Assembly: GCA_028284185.1 (NCBI GenBank)
Contig: JANQSG010000004.1
Coordinates: 35,248-99,247, forward strand
DNA from: Kangiella sp.
Lineage (GTDB): Bacteria > Pseudomonadota > Gammaproteobacteria > Enterobacterales > Kangiellaceae
DNA: 64,000 bases
Direction: 5' to 3'
This document shows positions 55,278 through 63,079 of this stretch, piece after piece. How positions within the stretch are numbered: position 1 is the stretch's first letter; the number at the start of each line of letters is the position of its first letter. Both the position numbers and the translations under genes were made by a program. The notes beneath the pieces are model-generated. The model was not told where the DNA came from and ran no database searches. It was given only the letters and a program-made list of their open reading frames with translations.

Positions 55278-56630
55278 ATGCATATTCATATCTTGGGGAT
55301 TTGCGGCACCTTTATGGGTGGTATAGCGCTACTGGCAAAACAGCAGGGTATTTCGGTCAGTGGCAGCGATCAAAATGTTTATCCGCCGATGAGCACCCAG
55401 CTGCAAGAGCAGGGCATTGAATTGATCCAGGGTTTTGATCCCCGGCATATTCCTGAGCAGACCGATTGTGTAGTGATTGGCAATGCCATGTCGCGTGGTA
55501 ATCCTTCGGTGGAATATGTCTTGGAACATGGCCTGAATTACCGTTCTGGCCCACAATGGTTGGCGGAAAATATCATTCGTGATAAATGGGTTTTGGCTGC
55601 TGCGGGCACTCACGGTAAAACCACTACTGCCAGTATGTTGGCCTGGATATTGCAATATTCAAATTTAGAGCCAGGTTTTTTAATTGGTGGGGTACCGGAA
55701 AATTTTGGCATTTCTGCACGCTTAACCGAATCACCATTTTTTGTGGTGGAAGCTGATGAATATGATACTGCTTTTTTTGATAAGCGTTCCAAATTTGTGC
55801 ACTATCGACCACGTACCTTGATTATGAATAACCTGGAGTTTGATCATGCGGATATTTTTGAAAATCTAGCCGCGATTCAAAAACAGTTTCATCATCTAAT
55901 TCGTATTGTTCCTGGTAATGGTTTGGTGATTTATCCTGAAATCGAGAAGAATCTACAGCAGGTGATTGAGCAGGGTTTATGGTCTGAAGCGGAATTGACT
56001 CAATCGACTCAAGGTTGGTTGTATAAGTTGATCAGGGAAGATGCGAGCCATTTTGAAGTCTATTTCAAAGGTGAATTACAAGGAGAGATTCAGTGGGATC
56101 TGATTGGTTTACATAATGCCAATAACGCTCTGGCAGCGATTGCGGCTGCGCGTCATGCCGGAGTGCCAGCCAAACATTGTTGTGATGCTCTGGTGGAATT
56201 TCAGAATGTGAAGCGTCGTATGGAGCTAAAAGGTGAAGCTGCTGGAGTCGCCGTGTATGACGATTTTGCGCACCATCCAACCGCTATAGAAACAACGCTT
56301 GCTGGCTTTAGAGCTAAGGTGGGTCAGGACAGAATCATTGCCATAGTCGATTTGCGCTCGGCCACTATGCGCTCTGGCGTGCATAAAGAAACCCTATTGG
56401 CTTCGCTAAAGGCTGCCGATAAGATCATTATCCATAAGCCTGATGAGTTTGCCTGGCAGTTTCCTCAAGAGCAACTGGCGCAATTTGAAAACCTGTTCAT
56501 CTTAAGTGACCTTGATTCTATCCTGAGTAAAGTCAAAGTCATGGTACAATCAGGCGATAAAATTCTTGTGATGTCCAATGGTGGTTTCGGTGGTATTCAC
56601 CAAAAGCTATTGCAGCAAATAATGGAATAA
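55278..56630 (+). CDS. mpl: Murein tripeptide ligase Mpl
   Basis: 450-aa Mur-ligase that attaches recycled L-Ala-gamma-D-Glu-meso-DAP tripeptide to UDP-MurNAc. The Rossmann start MHIHILGICGTFMGGIALLAKQQG and ATP loop AAAGTHGKTTTASMLAW are followed by VVEADEYDTAFFDKRSKFVHYRPR and YDDFAHHPTAIETTL. A 295-bp gap lies upstream, between the divergent pfp and mpl, with no visible gene. Stop is immediately followed by ubiX. Confidence 0.95.
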   Translation: MHIHILGICGTFMGGIALLAKQQGISVSGSDQNVYPPMSTQLQEQGIELIQGFDPRHIPEQTDCVVIGNAMSRGNPSVEYVLEHGLNYRSGPQWLAENIIRDKWVLAAAGTHGKTTTASMLAWILQYSNLEPGFLIGGVPENFGISARLTESPFFVVEADEYDTAFFDKRSKFVHYRPRTLIMNNLEFDHADIFENLAAIQKQFHHLIRIVPGNGLVIYPEIEKNLQQVIEQGLWSEAELTQSTQGWLYKLIREDASHFEVYFKGELQGEIQWDLIGLHNANNALAAIAAARHAGVPAKHCCDALVEFQNVKRRMELKGEAAGVAVYDDFAHHPTAIETTLAGFRAKVGQDRIIAIVDLRSATMRSGVHKETLLASLKAADKIIIHKPDEFAWQFPQEQLAQFENLFILSDLDSILSKVKVMVQSGDKILVMSNGGFGGIHQKLLQQIME

Positions 56631-57251
56631 ATGATGAGAAAACAAACGGCCATTACCCTGGCGATTACTGGTGCTTCTGGTGCGCCTTATGCGCTACGCC
56701 TAATCCAGCAGCTCGCCAGTCATTACGAGCATTGTTACTTAATGGTCTCCAGTGCGGCACGGGTGGTTTTGGCGACTGAATGCGATATTCAGGTTAATAA
56801 ATCGCCCAGCGTGTTGAAAAAAGCATTAACCGAAAGTTTGCAATTGCCAGAGGGTTTTGTTCAGGCGTTTTCTAATGATAACTGGATGTCGCCAGTGGCC
56901 AGTGGTTCCAGTGCACCGAAACAAATGATTATTTGCCCCTGTTCAACGGGGACCTTAAGCGCTATTGCTTGTGGGGCTTCGGACAATCTAATCGAGCGGG
57001 CGGCAGACGTGATTTTAAAAGAGCGAGGCCAATTAATTTTAGTACCGCGTGAAACCCCTTACAATACTATCCACTTGCAAAATATGACCAGGCTTTCAGA
57101 AGTTGGAGCGACTATCCTGCCTGCTTCGCCAGGCTTTTATAATCAACCCGACTCGATTGATGACTTAATCGATTTTGTAGTGGCAAGGATTCTGGATCAT
57201 TTAGGACTTGAACATACATTAGGACATCGCTGGGGTTATTCTGGAAATTAG
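56631..57251 (+). CDS. ubiX: Flavin prenyltransferase UbiX
   Basis: Makes prenylated FMN, the cofactor of UbiD decarboxylase in ubiquinone synthesis. 206 aa with [21 protein letters not shown], the [11 protein letters not shown] and [37 protein letters not shown] motifs. Either of two adjacent ATGs (56631 or 56634) could be the start. No gap from mpl, so the two are co-transcribed. Confidence 0.95.
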   Translation: MMRKQTAITLAITGASGAPYALRLIQQLASHYEHCYLMVSSAARVVLATECDIQVNKSPSVLKKALTESLQLPEGFVQAFSNDNWMSPVASGSSAPKQMIICPCSTGTLSAIACGASDNLIERAADVILKERGQLILVPRETPYNTIHLQNMTRLSEVGATILPASPGFYNQPDSIDDLIDFVVARILDHLGLEHTLGHRWGYSGN

Positions 57252-57269
57252 TATTCCATAATTATTGGC

Positions 57270-57339
57270 GTCATTCCCGTGAAGGCGGGAATCTTTGTTT
57301 GGCAGCACTTTAGGAGGTTCCCGCCTTCGCGGGAATGAC
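57270..57339. repeat. dRS3-like palindromic repeat pair
   Basis: GTCATTCCCGTGAAGGCGGGAA (57270-57291) and its near-perfect reverse complement (57318-57339) face each other across 26 bp. Each arm is itself a palindrome of the ATTCCC-N8-GGGAAT type known from Neisseria dRS3 and many proteobacterial genomes. It sits between ubiX and the ABC gene and could fold into a long hairpin. A decayed arm lies near 18080. Confidence 0.75.
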
Positions 57340-57369
57340 ACTAAAGTAAATAATAAAGACGGTAAAACA

Positions 57370-58311
57370 ATGACAAAAGCATTATCCATTTCTAACTTAT
57401 ACAAAACCTATGCTGGTGGTACTCAAGCACTGAAAGGCATTGATTTAGAAGTTGAGCAGGGGGATTTTTTTGCGCTGCTTGGCCCCAATGGTGCGGGTAA
57501 ATCCACCGCGATTGGAATTATTAGTTCTTTGGTCAATAAAACTTCCGGTTCGGTCAGTGTGTTTGGCCATGATATTGACAAAGAGTTGACACAAGCCAAA
57601 CAAAATCTGGGTTTGGTACCGCAAGAATTTAACTTCAATATGTTTGAAGGTGTCGAGCAAATTATCTTGCAGCAAGCGGGCTATTATGGCATTGACCGTA
57701 AAGAAGCCAAGCGTCGTGCTCAGCCCTTGTTGGAAGAATTAGGCTTATGGGACAAGCGCAATAGTCAATCGCGCGAACTCTCTGGTGGTATGAAGCGTCG
57801 CCTGATGATTGCGCGAGGTTTAATTCACAGCCCTAAACTTTTAATCCTGGATGAACCAACGGCAGGGGTTGATATCGAATTAAGACGCTCCATGTGGGAT
57901 TTTATGCAACGTTTGAATGAGCAGGGCACTACCATTGTATTGACCACACATTATCTGGAAGAAGCGGAAAGCTTGTGCCGTAATATTGCGATTATTAATC
58001 AGGGTGAGATTGTACAAAATACCGATATGAAATCATTGTTGGCACAGTTGGATATGGAAACTTTTGTGCTGGATACTCAAGGTTTGCCCGAACAACTGCC
58101 CGATTTTAGTGATTATGAAATCCGCCGTCGTGATGACAGTACGCTGGAAGTCGATGTGCAAAAAGGTGCTGGTGTGAATGGAGTTTTTGCGGCATTAAGT
58201 GAACACAATATTAGTGTGCTCAGTATGCGCAACAAGGCCAATCGCCTGGAAGAATTATTTGTGCGGATGGTGGAAAGCGGCGCTAACTCAGAGCAAAAGG
58301 CGGGAGAATAA
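57370..58311 (+). CDS. ABC transporter ATP-binding protein (YadG type)
   Basis: 313 aa from the ATG at 57370; the track start lies in the upstream repeat. Walker A GPNGAGKST, Q-loop QEFNFNMFE, signature LSGGMKRR, Walker B LLILDEPTAGVD, and the H-loop LTTHYLEE. The C-terminal extension (about 230-313) is typical of ABC-2 type exporter ATPases. The substrate is unknown. It is 2 bp before the permease gene. Confidence 0.9.
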   Translation: MTKALSISNLYKTYAGGTQALKGIDLEVEQGDFFALLGPNGAGKSTAIGIISSLVNKTSGSVSVFGHDIDKELTQAKQNLGLVPQEFNFNMFEGVEQIILQQAGYYGIDRKEAKRRAQPLLEELGLWDKRNSQSRELSGGMKRRLMIARGLIHSPKLLILDEPTAGVDIELRRSMWDFMQRLNEQGTTIVLTTHYLEEAESLCRNIAIINQGEIVQNTDMKSLLAQLDMETFVLDTQGLPEQLPDFSDYEIRRRDDSTLEVDVQKGAGVNGVFAALSEHNISVLSMRNKANRLEELFVRMVESGANSEQKAGE

Positions 58312-58313
58312 TT

Positions 58314-59111
58314 ATGCAAAGAATTGATACCACGCCGATACAAGGCTCGAACTGGGTAGCTTTTAAGACCATTATTTATAAAGAAATCACCCGCTTTATG
58401 CGCATCTGGGTGCAAACTATTTTGCCACCCGCCATTACCATGAGCTTGTATTTTGTGATCTTTGGTAACTTGATTGGCTCGCGGGTTGGCACTATGGATG
58501 GCTTGCCTTATATGGAATTTATCGTGCCAGGTTTGATTATGATGTCGGTGATCACTAACTCCTATTCTAATGTAGTTTCCTCATTTTTTAGTGCTAAATA
58601 TCAACGCTCGATTGAAGAAATGATGATCTCGCCAGTGCCCAACTGGATCATTTTAGCTGGCTTTATTGGCGGCGGTGTACTGCGTGGTTTATTGACCGGT
58701 GTTATTGTTACTGCAGTATCATTGTTTTTTATCGACAAGATTGTGATCCACAATATTTTTGTAGTCTTTAGTGTGGTGATCTTGACCTCCATTTTGTTCG
58801 CTCTGGCAGGCTTTTTAAATGCTTTGTTTGCCAAGTCATTTGATGATATTTCGATTATTCCCACCTTTGTCTTAACACCATTAACCTACTTAGGCGGCGT
58901 TTTTTACTCGATTCAACTACTGCCTGAATTTTGGCAGGGAGTCTCAAAGGTCAATCCAATTATTTATATGGTTAATGCTTTCCGCTATGGTTTTTTAGGC
59001 AAGTCGGATATCTCTATTGAAATGGCATTTGGGCTGATCCTTGTATTTATCACGATCTTGACATCTATTTGCTTATATCTTTTGCATAAAGGTAAAGGGC
59101 TACGTTCTTAG
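58314..59111 (+). CDS. ABC-2 type permease (YadH type)
   Basis: 265 aa with six predicted transmembrane helices and the ABC-2 motifs LPPAITMSLYFVIFGNLIGSR, MEFIVPGLIMMSVITNSYSNVVSSFF, and FVLTPLTYLGGVFYSIQLLPEFW. Works with the preceding ATPase as a homodimeric or heterotetrameric exporter. Substrate not decidable. Confidence 0.9.
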   Translation: MQRIDTTPIQGSNWVAFKTIIYKEITRFMRIWVQTILPPAITMSLYFVIFGNLIGSRVGTMDGLPYMEFIVPGLIMMSVITNSYSNVVSSFFSAKYQRSIEEMMISPVPNWIILAGFIGGGVLRGLLTGVIVTAVSLFFIDKIVIHNIFVVFSVVILTSILFALAGFLNALFAKSFDDISIIPTFVLTPLTYLGGVFYSIQLLPEFWQGVSKVNPIIYMVNAFRYGFLGKSDISIEMAFGLILVFITILTSICLYLLHKGKGLRS

Positions 59112-59126
59112 CCCTTCAATTTATTG

Positions 59127-59720
59127 ATGGATTATTCTGATAACAGCTTGATCCCGATTTTTCCATTACAAAAAGTGGTTTTTCCCGATAGTGTTTTACA
59201 CCTGCAGATTTTTGAGCAGCGTTATCTGGATATGTTGTCGCAGCAACTTGCTAAGGGCGAAGGTTTTGGTACCTGTCTGATTAAAAAAGGTCAGGAAGTA
59301 GGGTTTCCAGCAACTCCATTTGCGATGGGAACCTATGTCGAAATTGTGGATTTTGATCAGTCCGCAAAGGGTCTGTTGAATATCAGTTGCATCGGTAAGC
59401 GGCGCTTTATGTTGAATAATCTTGAAACACTACCATCGGGTTTGTTGACTGCTAATGTTTCATGGCTAATGCCAATAATGCAGAAGCGGCTTGCAGATGA
59501 AGGTTCAGAGTTGATCGCTTTGTTGCAGGATCTGTCTCAGCATCCGCAAGTGGATATTCTCGATGATGCGGAAAAATGGTCTGAACTTGGTTTTGTGATG
59601 GAGCGGTTGACTGAATATATGCCCATTGATGAACCTCAAAAACAAGCCATTTTAGAGATTTCCAATCTGGATTTACGGCAGGCAATGCTTTACCAAATTT
59701 TGGCATGGTTGCAAAACTAA
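59127..59720 (+). CDS. LON peptidase substrate-binding domain protein
   Basis: 197-aa stand-alone LON N-terminal-like protein: LIPIFPLQKVVFPDSVLHLQIFEQRYLDML, then GTCLIKKGQEVG. There is no ATPase or protease domain, so it is not Lon itself. Function unknown. The ATG at 59127 is preferred to the TTG two codons earlier in the track. It is 15 bp after the permease gene, so it may share its mRNA. Confidence 0.82.
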   Translation: MDYSDNSLIPIFPLQKVVFPDSVLHLQIFEQRYLDMLSQQLAKGEGFGTCLIKKGQEVGFPATPFAMGTYVEIVDFDQSAKGLLNISCIGKRRFMLNNLETLPSGLLTANVSWLMPIMQKRLADEGSELIALLQDLSQHPQVDILDDAEKWSELGFVMERLTEYMPIDEPQKQAILEISNLDLRQAMLYQILAWLQN

Positions 59721-59735
59721 CAACAGATTTTTGCT

Positions 59736-59854
59736 AAAAAAAAAGCCCATCCATTGGGATGGGCAAGTGGCTTGCGCATTGATTAGCTAACGCTATACGG
59801 GGTAGATGTATAGCCGATTAGCTGGGATAGTCAGCACATAAATAGTGCTCACGC
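59736..59854 (-). ncRNA. Candidate structured small RNA (~118 nt)
   Basis: On the minus strand, downstream of a -24/-12 promoter-like element, the sequence folds into: hairpin 1 (AGCAC-N7-GTGCT, 59833-59849); hairpin 2 with AGCTAA + GCTATAC pairing to GTATAGC + TTAGCT (59785-59823), broken by a small internal loop and closed by a 9-nt loop ATCTACCCC; and a terminator stem GCCCATCC / GGATGGGC with nine T. No ORF of note lies in it and the neighbouring plus-strand gene ends before it. The strand is fixed by the T-run. It does not resemble 4.5S, 6S, tmRNA, RNase P or Spot 42. Confidence 0.6.
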
Positions 59855-59864
59855 TTATCTAGTA

Positions 59865-59881
59865 AGCATAAAGTGTGCCAA
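59865..59881 (-). promoter_or_regulatory. Sigma-54-like (-24/-12) promoter of the sRNA candidate
   Basis: Minus-strand TTGGCACACTTTATGCT fits the consensus TGGCAC-N5-TTGC with GG and GC separated by exactly 10 bp; only the first T of TTGC is replaced by A. A start would fall near 59854, about 118 nt before the terminator T-run. No good sigma-70 pair was seen at this place. Confidence 0.5.
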
Positions 59882-59997
59882 CTAATTTAACTGGTTGATT
59901 TTTAAGGTACTAAATGTTTTAAACCGAAAGCTTTTGTGAGCTGGAGCACAAAACTGTAAAGAATTTCAACGGCCCATAAAATGGAAATGGCCAGGAT

Positions 59998-60022
59998 AAA
60001 GCGGGTAAAAACCCGCTTTATT
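59998..60022 (-). terminator. Intrinsic terminator after fabV
   Basis: Minus strand AAAGCGGGT / ACCCGCTTT stem with a short loop and AT-rich tail (ATCC), 16 bp after the fabV stop. The T-tract is imperfect, so strength is uncertain. Confidence 0.6.
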
Positions 60023-60037
60023 TATAGCAAGGAAAGG

Positions 60038-61219
60038 CTAAATTCGTGGATCCAAATCTTCTTCGTAATCAACGCCATCAACTTCAAAACCGAATAGTTT
60101 AAAAAACTCGTGTTTGTAGCCTGCGTAGTCGGAAATTTCAGAAATATTTTCGGTGGTAGCAATATCCCAAAGGGCTTCAACCTTGTTTTGAATTTCATCG
60201 TCCAGCTCTTTCAAATCCAAACGGAAACGACGGGTATCATCATAGATAGCTTTGCCACCAACCATTTGATCGTGAATTAAACCTTTGATTTGTTCCACCG
60301 GATTTTCATGTACACTAGCCTCTTTCATAACTTTATAGAGCAATGAAATATAAAGTGGCATTACCGGAATGGCCGAGCTGGCTTGAGTCACGACTGCTTT
60401 TAAAACCGCAACATTGGCGGAGCCATGATATTTATCCTGCAGTTTTTGATGAATGGCGTGAGAAGCTCGATCCAAATCTTCCTTAGCTTTACCAATGGTG
60501 GCATGACCATAAATTGGCCAGGTTAATTTTTTACCAATATAAGTATAGGCGACAGTTTTAACTCCATCGGCCAGCACACCAGCTTCATCTAACGCATTAA
60601 GCCAAAGTTCCCAATCTTCACCGCCCATCACTTTAATCGTATTTTGAATATCTTCGTCAGTGGCTGGCTCAATGGAAACTTCGTGAACTTCACCTTTATC
60701 AGTATTTAGTGTTTTGCGTGTAACCGCATCACCAATGGGCTTTAATACAGATTTATAGACTTCGCCACTATCTGGATCCTGGCGGCGTGGTGAAGCCAGA
60801 GAATAAACCACTAAATCGATTTTACCCATCTCTTCTCGAATAATTTTAATAGCGTCTTCTTTAGCCTGATGGGAAAAGGCATCGCCATTAATGCTTTTAT
60901 ACCATAGGCCAGCTTTATCTGCGGCAAGTTCAAAACCACGATTGTTATACCAACCTGCAGTACCGGTTTTACGCTCAGATGCTTCTTTCTCAAAGAATAA
61001 ACCTAAGGTTTTAGCGCCATAACCAAAAGCGGATACCAGGCGCGAAGCCAAGCCATAACCGGTAGAAGAACCAATCACCAAAACATTTTTAGGTGCATTG
61101 GCCGGTGTTTGTGGAATTTCTTTTTTGATGTAATCAATTTGCTCTTGAACGTGGGCAACACAACCTTTGGGGTGCGATGCGGTACAAATAAAACCTCTAA
61201 CCTTAGGCTTGATAACCAT
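60038..61219 (-). CDS. fabV: Enoyl-[acyl-carrier-protein] / trans-2-enoyl-CoA reductase FabV
   Basis: 393-aa NADH-dependent enoyl reductase, the triclosan-insensitive alternative to FabI, completing each round of fatty-acid elongation. N-terminus MVIKPKVRGFICTASHPKGC, nucleotide loop VLVIGSSTGYGLASRLVSAFG, the YSLASPRRQDP loop, and the catalytic Tyr-X8-Lys in YTYIGKKLTWPIYGHATIGKAKEDL. GGAGAG ribosome binding site. Confidence 0.96.
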   Translation of the reverse strand: MVIKPKVRGFICTASHPKGCVAHVQEQIDYIKKEIPQTPANAPKNVLVIGSSTGYGLASRLVSAFGYGAKTLGLFFEKEASERKTGTAGWYNNRGFELAADKAGLWYKSINGDAFSHQAKEDAIKIIREEMGKIDLVVYSLASPRRQDPDSGEVYKSVLKPIGDAVTRKTLNTDKGEVHEVSIEPATDEDIQNTIKVMGGEDWELWLNALDEAGVLADGVKTVAYTYIGKKLTWPIYGHATIGKAKEDLDRASHAIHQKLQDKYHGSANVAVLKAVVTQASSAIPVMPLYISLLYKVMKEASVHENPVEQIKGLIHDQMVGGKAIYDDTRRFRLDLKELDDEIQNKVEALWDIATTENISEISDYAGYKHEFFKLFGFEVDGVDYEEDLDPRI

Positions 61220-61342
61220 AAATCTCTCCGAGCTTTTTAGTCGATATGCTTAACATAAAATTGTCGCTATTGTACTCTTTTTTAGTGGTAAAGAGGTACA
61301 ACCAAAGCTAATATACAGAAAAAGAAATTAATAAATAAGTTC

Positions 61343-63073
61343 ATGTTTAAAGGTCGCAAATCAGGTTTAGGCTGCCTGACTCTTTTTGGTGGTGTTTTTT
61401 TAGTTGCCGGGGTGGGGATTTTTTTATGGCAAATAAAAGCGGTATTTAAGTCCTGGCAGGCTTCCGACTGGCTACCCGTTCAGGCAACTTTGACTCATGT
61501 AGAGCAAACGGTTTCGCATGGTGACAATTCAACTACCTATGCTGTTAAGGGCAGTTACCAATATCAAGTGGCAGGCAAGACTTATCAATCAAATCAACTT
61601 AATTTCCACAATGTTAGCGATAATATTGGTTCTTACCAGCAGGACTTTTATCGTCAATTAAGCTTTAAACGCAATAACAGCCAAACCATCACGGCTTATT
61701 ATGATCCGGATAATCCTTCCGAAGCAGTGATTGATCGCAGTGTGCGCTGGGGCTTGATTGGTTTTGGCTCCATATTTTTACTGGTCTTTGGTGGTGCTGG
61801 CGCGGGTATTATTTTTGCTGGCTTTTGGGGAGCCCGAAAACTTAAAGAAGAAGATGGCTTTAAGACTCAATTTTCAGATGAACCCTGGAAATGGAAAAAA
61901 GAATGGCAACAAACTTATTTTTCGCCAAGAACAAAAGCCAGTTACGTCGCTGTCGGAATTTTTGCCTTGTTCTGGAATCTTATTTCGATTCCGATCGCAG
62001 CCTTTGCTCTGCCGCAGGTTATTGAAAAAGGGCAATATATAGGGTTGCTGGTTTTACTTTTCCCATTGGTAGGGATTGGGATGATTAGCTGGACTCTGCT
62101 GTTATATTTGCGGCATAAAAAATTTGGTCAGACTAAACTTTATTTAGAGGATGACAGAATAAAAATAGGTGCTATTAATAAAGGCTCTGTCGAGTTAACA
62201 CCACAACAACTTACTAATTCCGATGCGATAATTAGATTAGCTTCGATTCATAGATACGAGTCAGGCAGTGGCGATGATAAAAGCACCAAAGAAAAAATAC
62301 TTTGGGAAGATACTTATCGCGTCAGTTTAAATGCTTCAACGATAAATTTTTCTTTCAAAGTTCCGAAAGAGCTTCAAGAAACGGATGAGTCCAATAGTCG
62401 TTCTGGTTATTTATGGCGTTTGAATATTGACAGTAAGCAGTCTGGCCCGGATCTTAAACTGGATTTTGATATTCCTGGTTTTCGTCTGACTCAAGCCGAA
62501 TTATTGCAACAAGAAGAATTGGCTGCCGATTTGTTTAATGATAGCTACAATAAAACTCCATATTATAAACAAACGGATTCTGGTGATTGGACTAAATTAG
62601 GTTTGATCCAAAAGTATAGTAATGCAGGTAGCGAATACTTCTTCCCAAGAATGAATGGTTTTACCTGGTGGTCTGGCGGTATTGCAGGTCTGATTTTCGT
62701 CATTATTGGTTTTGTTGCTTATTTTTATGGCGCACCGATCATATTTCCTATTGTTTTTGGATTATTGGGTGGATTGATCGGCATACTTTGCTTTAGAGCA
62801 GCCTTGTTTAAAAGTCGTATCTTTATCGACTCCGGCAATCTCTATTACCAAACGGGCCACTTATGGTTTGGTAAAACTGTTGTTATTCCTCGCGACTCTA
62901 TTCGTAACTTCGACACCGTATCCCATGCCAGTTCCGATACCACCAAATTCTATAACCTTCTGGTAAAGACCCAGCAAGGTCAAACTCATACCATTGCCAA
63001 AAACCTCACCGTTAAAGGCGATATCAATGCCTTTATCGACAAGCTGAAGGCCGATTTGGGGATTTCTATCTGA
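61343..63073 (+). CDS. DUF3592 domain membrane protein
   Basis: 576 aa. N-terminal transmembrane segment (LFGGVFLVAGVGIFLWQI), a DUF3592 domain (about 40-130: WLPVQATLTHVEQTV, YQYQVAGKTYQSN, AYYDPDNPSEAV), then further transmembrane segments near 140, 210, 235, 465 and 485. The function of the family is unknown. The last codons (…LGISI-stop) coincide with the degenerate CRISPR half-repeat, and the TGA stop is part of the repeat's TGATAAACT, so the natural C-terminus may have been altered when the array was laid down. Confidence 0.8.
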   Translation: MFKGRKSGLGCLTLFGGVFLVAGVGIFLWQIKAVFKSWQASDWLPVQATLTHVEQTVSHGDNSTTYAVKGSYQYQVAGKTYQSNQLNFHNVSDNIGSYQQDFYRQLSFKRNNSQTITAYYDPDNPSEAVIDRSVRWGLIGFGSIFLLVFGGAGAGIIFAGFWGARKLKEEDGFKTQFSDEPWKWKKEWQQTYFSPRTKASYVAVGIFALFWNLISIPIAAFALPQVIEKGQYIGLLVLLFPLVGIGMISWTLLLYLRHKKFGQTKLYLEDDRIKIGAINKGSVELTPQQLTNSDAIIRLASIHRYESGSGDDKSTKEKILWEDTYRVSLNASTINFSFKVPKELQETDESNSRSGYLWRLNIDSKQSGPDLKLDFDIPGFRLTQAELLQQEELAADLFNDSYNKTPYYKQTDSGDWTKLGLIQKYSNAGSEYFFPRMNGFTWWSGGIAGLIFVIIGFVAYFYGAPIIFPIVFGLLGGLIGILCFRAALFKSRIFIDSGNLYYQTGHLWFGKTVVIPRDSIRNFDTVSHASSDTTKFYNLLVKTQQGQTHTIAKNLTVKGDINAFIDKLKADLGISI

Positions 63074-63079
63074 TAAACT
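63060..63079 (+). repeat. Degenerate terminal CRISPR half-repeat
   Basis: In register with the array, the last 17 bases of the 36-bp repeat are kept with one mismatch (TTTCTATCTGATAAACT against TTCCTATCTGATAAACT), while the first 19 are not. It ends 30 bp before the first full repeat and overlaps the DUF3592 stop codon. Confidence 0.85.

Noticed and set aside
57219-57404. 61-aa minus ORF over the dRS3-like repeat
   Set aside because: Sequence such as FPRRREPP is the translated palindrome; not a gene.
59867-59881. Sigma-70 promoter reading of TTGGCA before the sRNA candidate
   Set aside because: The best -10 candidates (TAGATA, ATAAGC) are at wrong spacing or poor; the -24/-12 spacing fits better.
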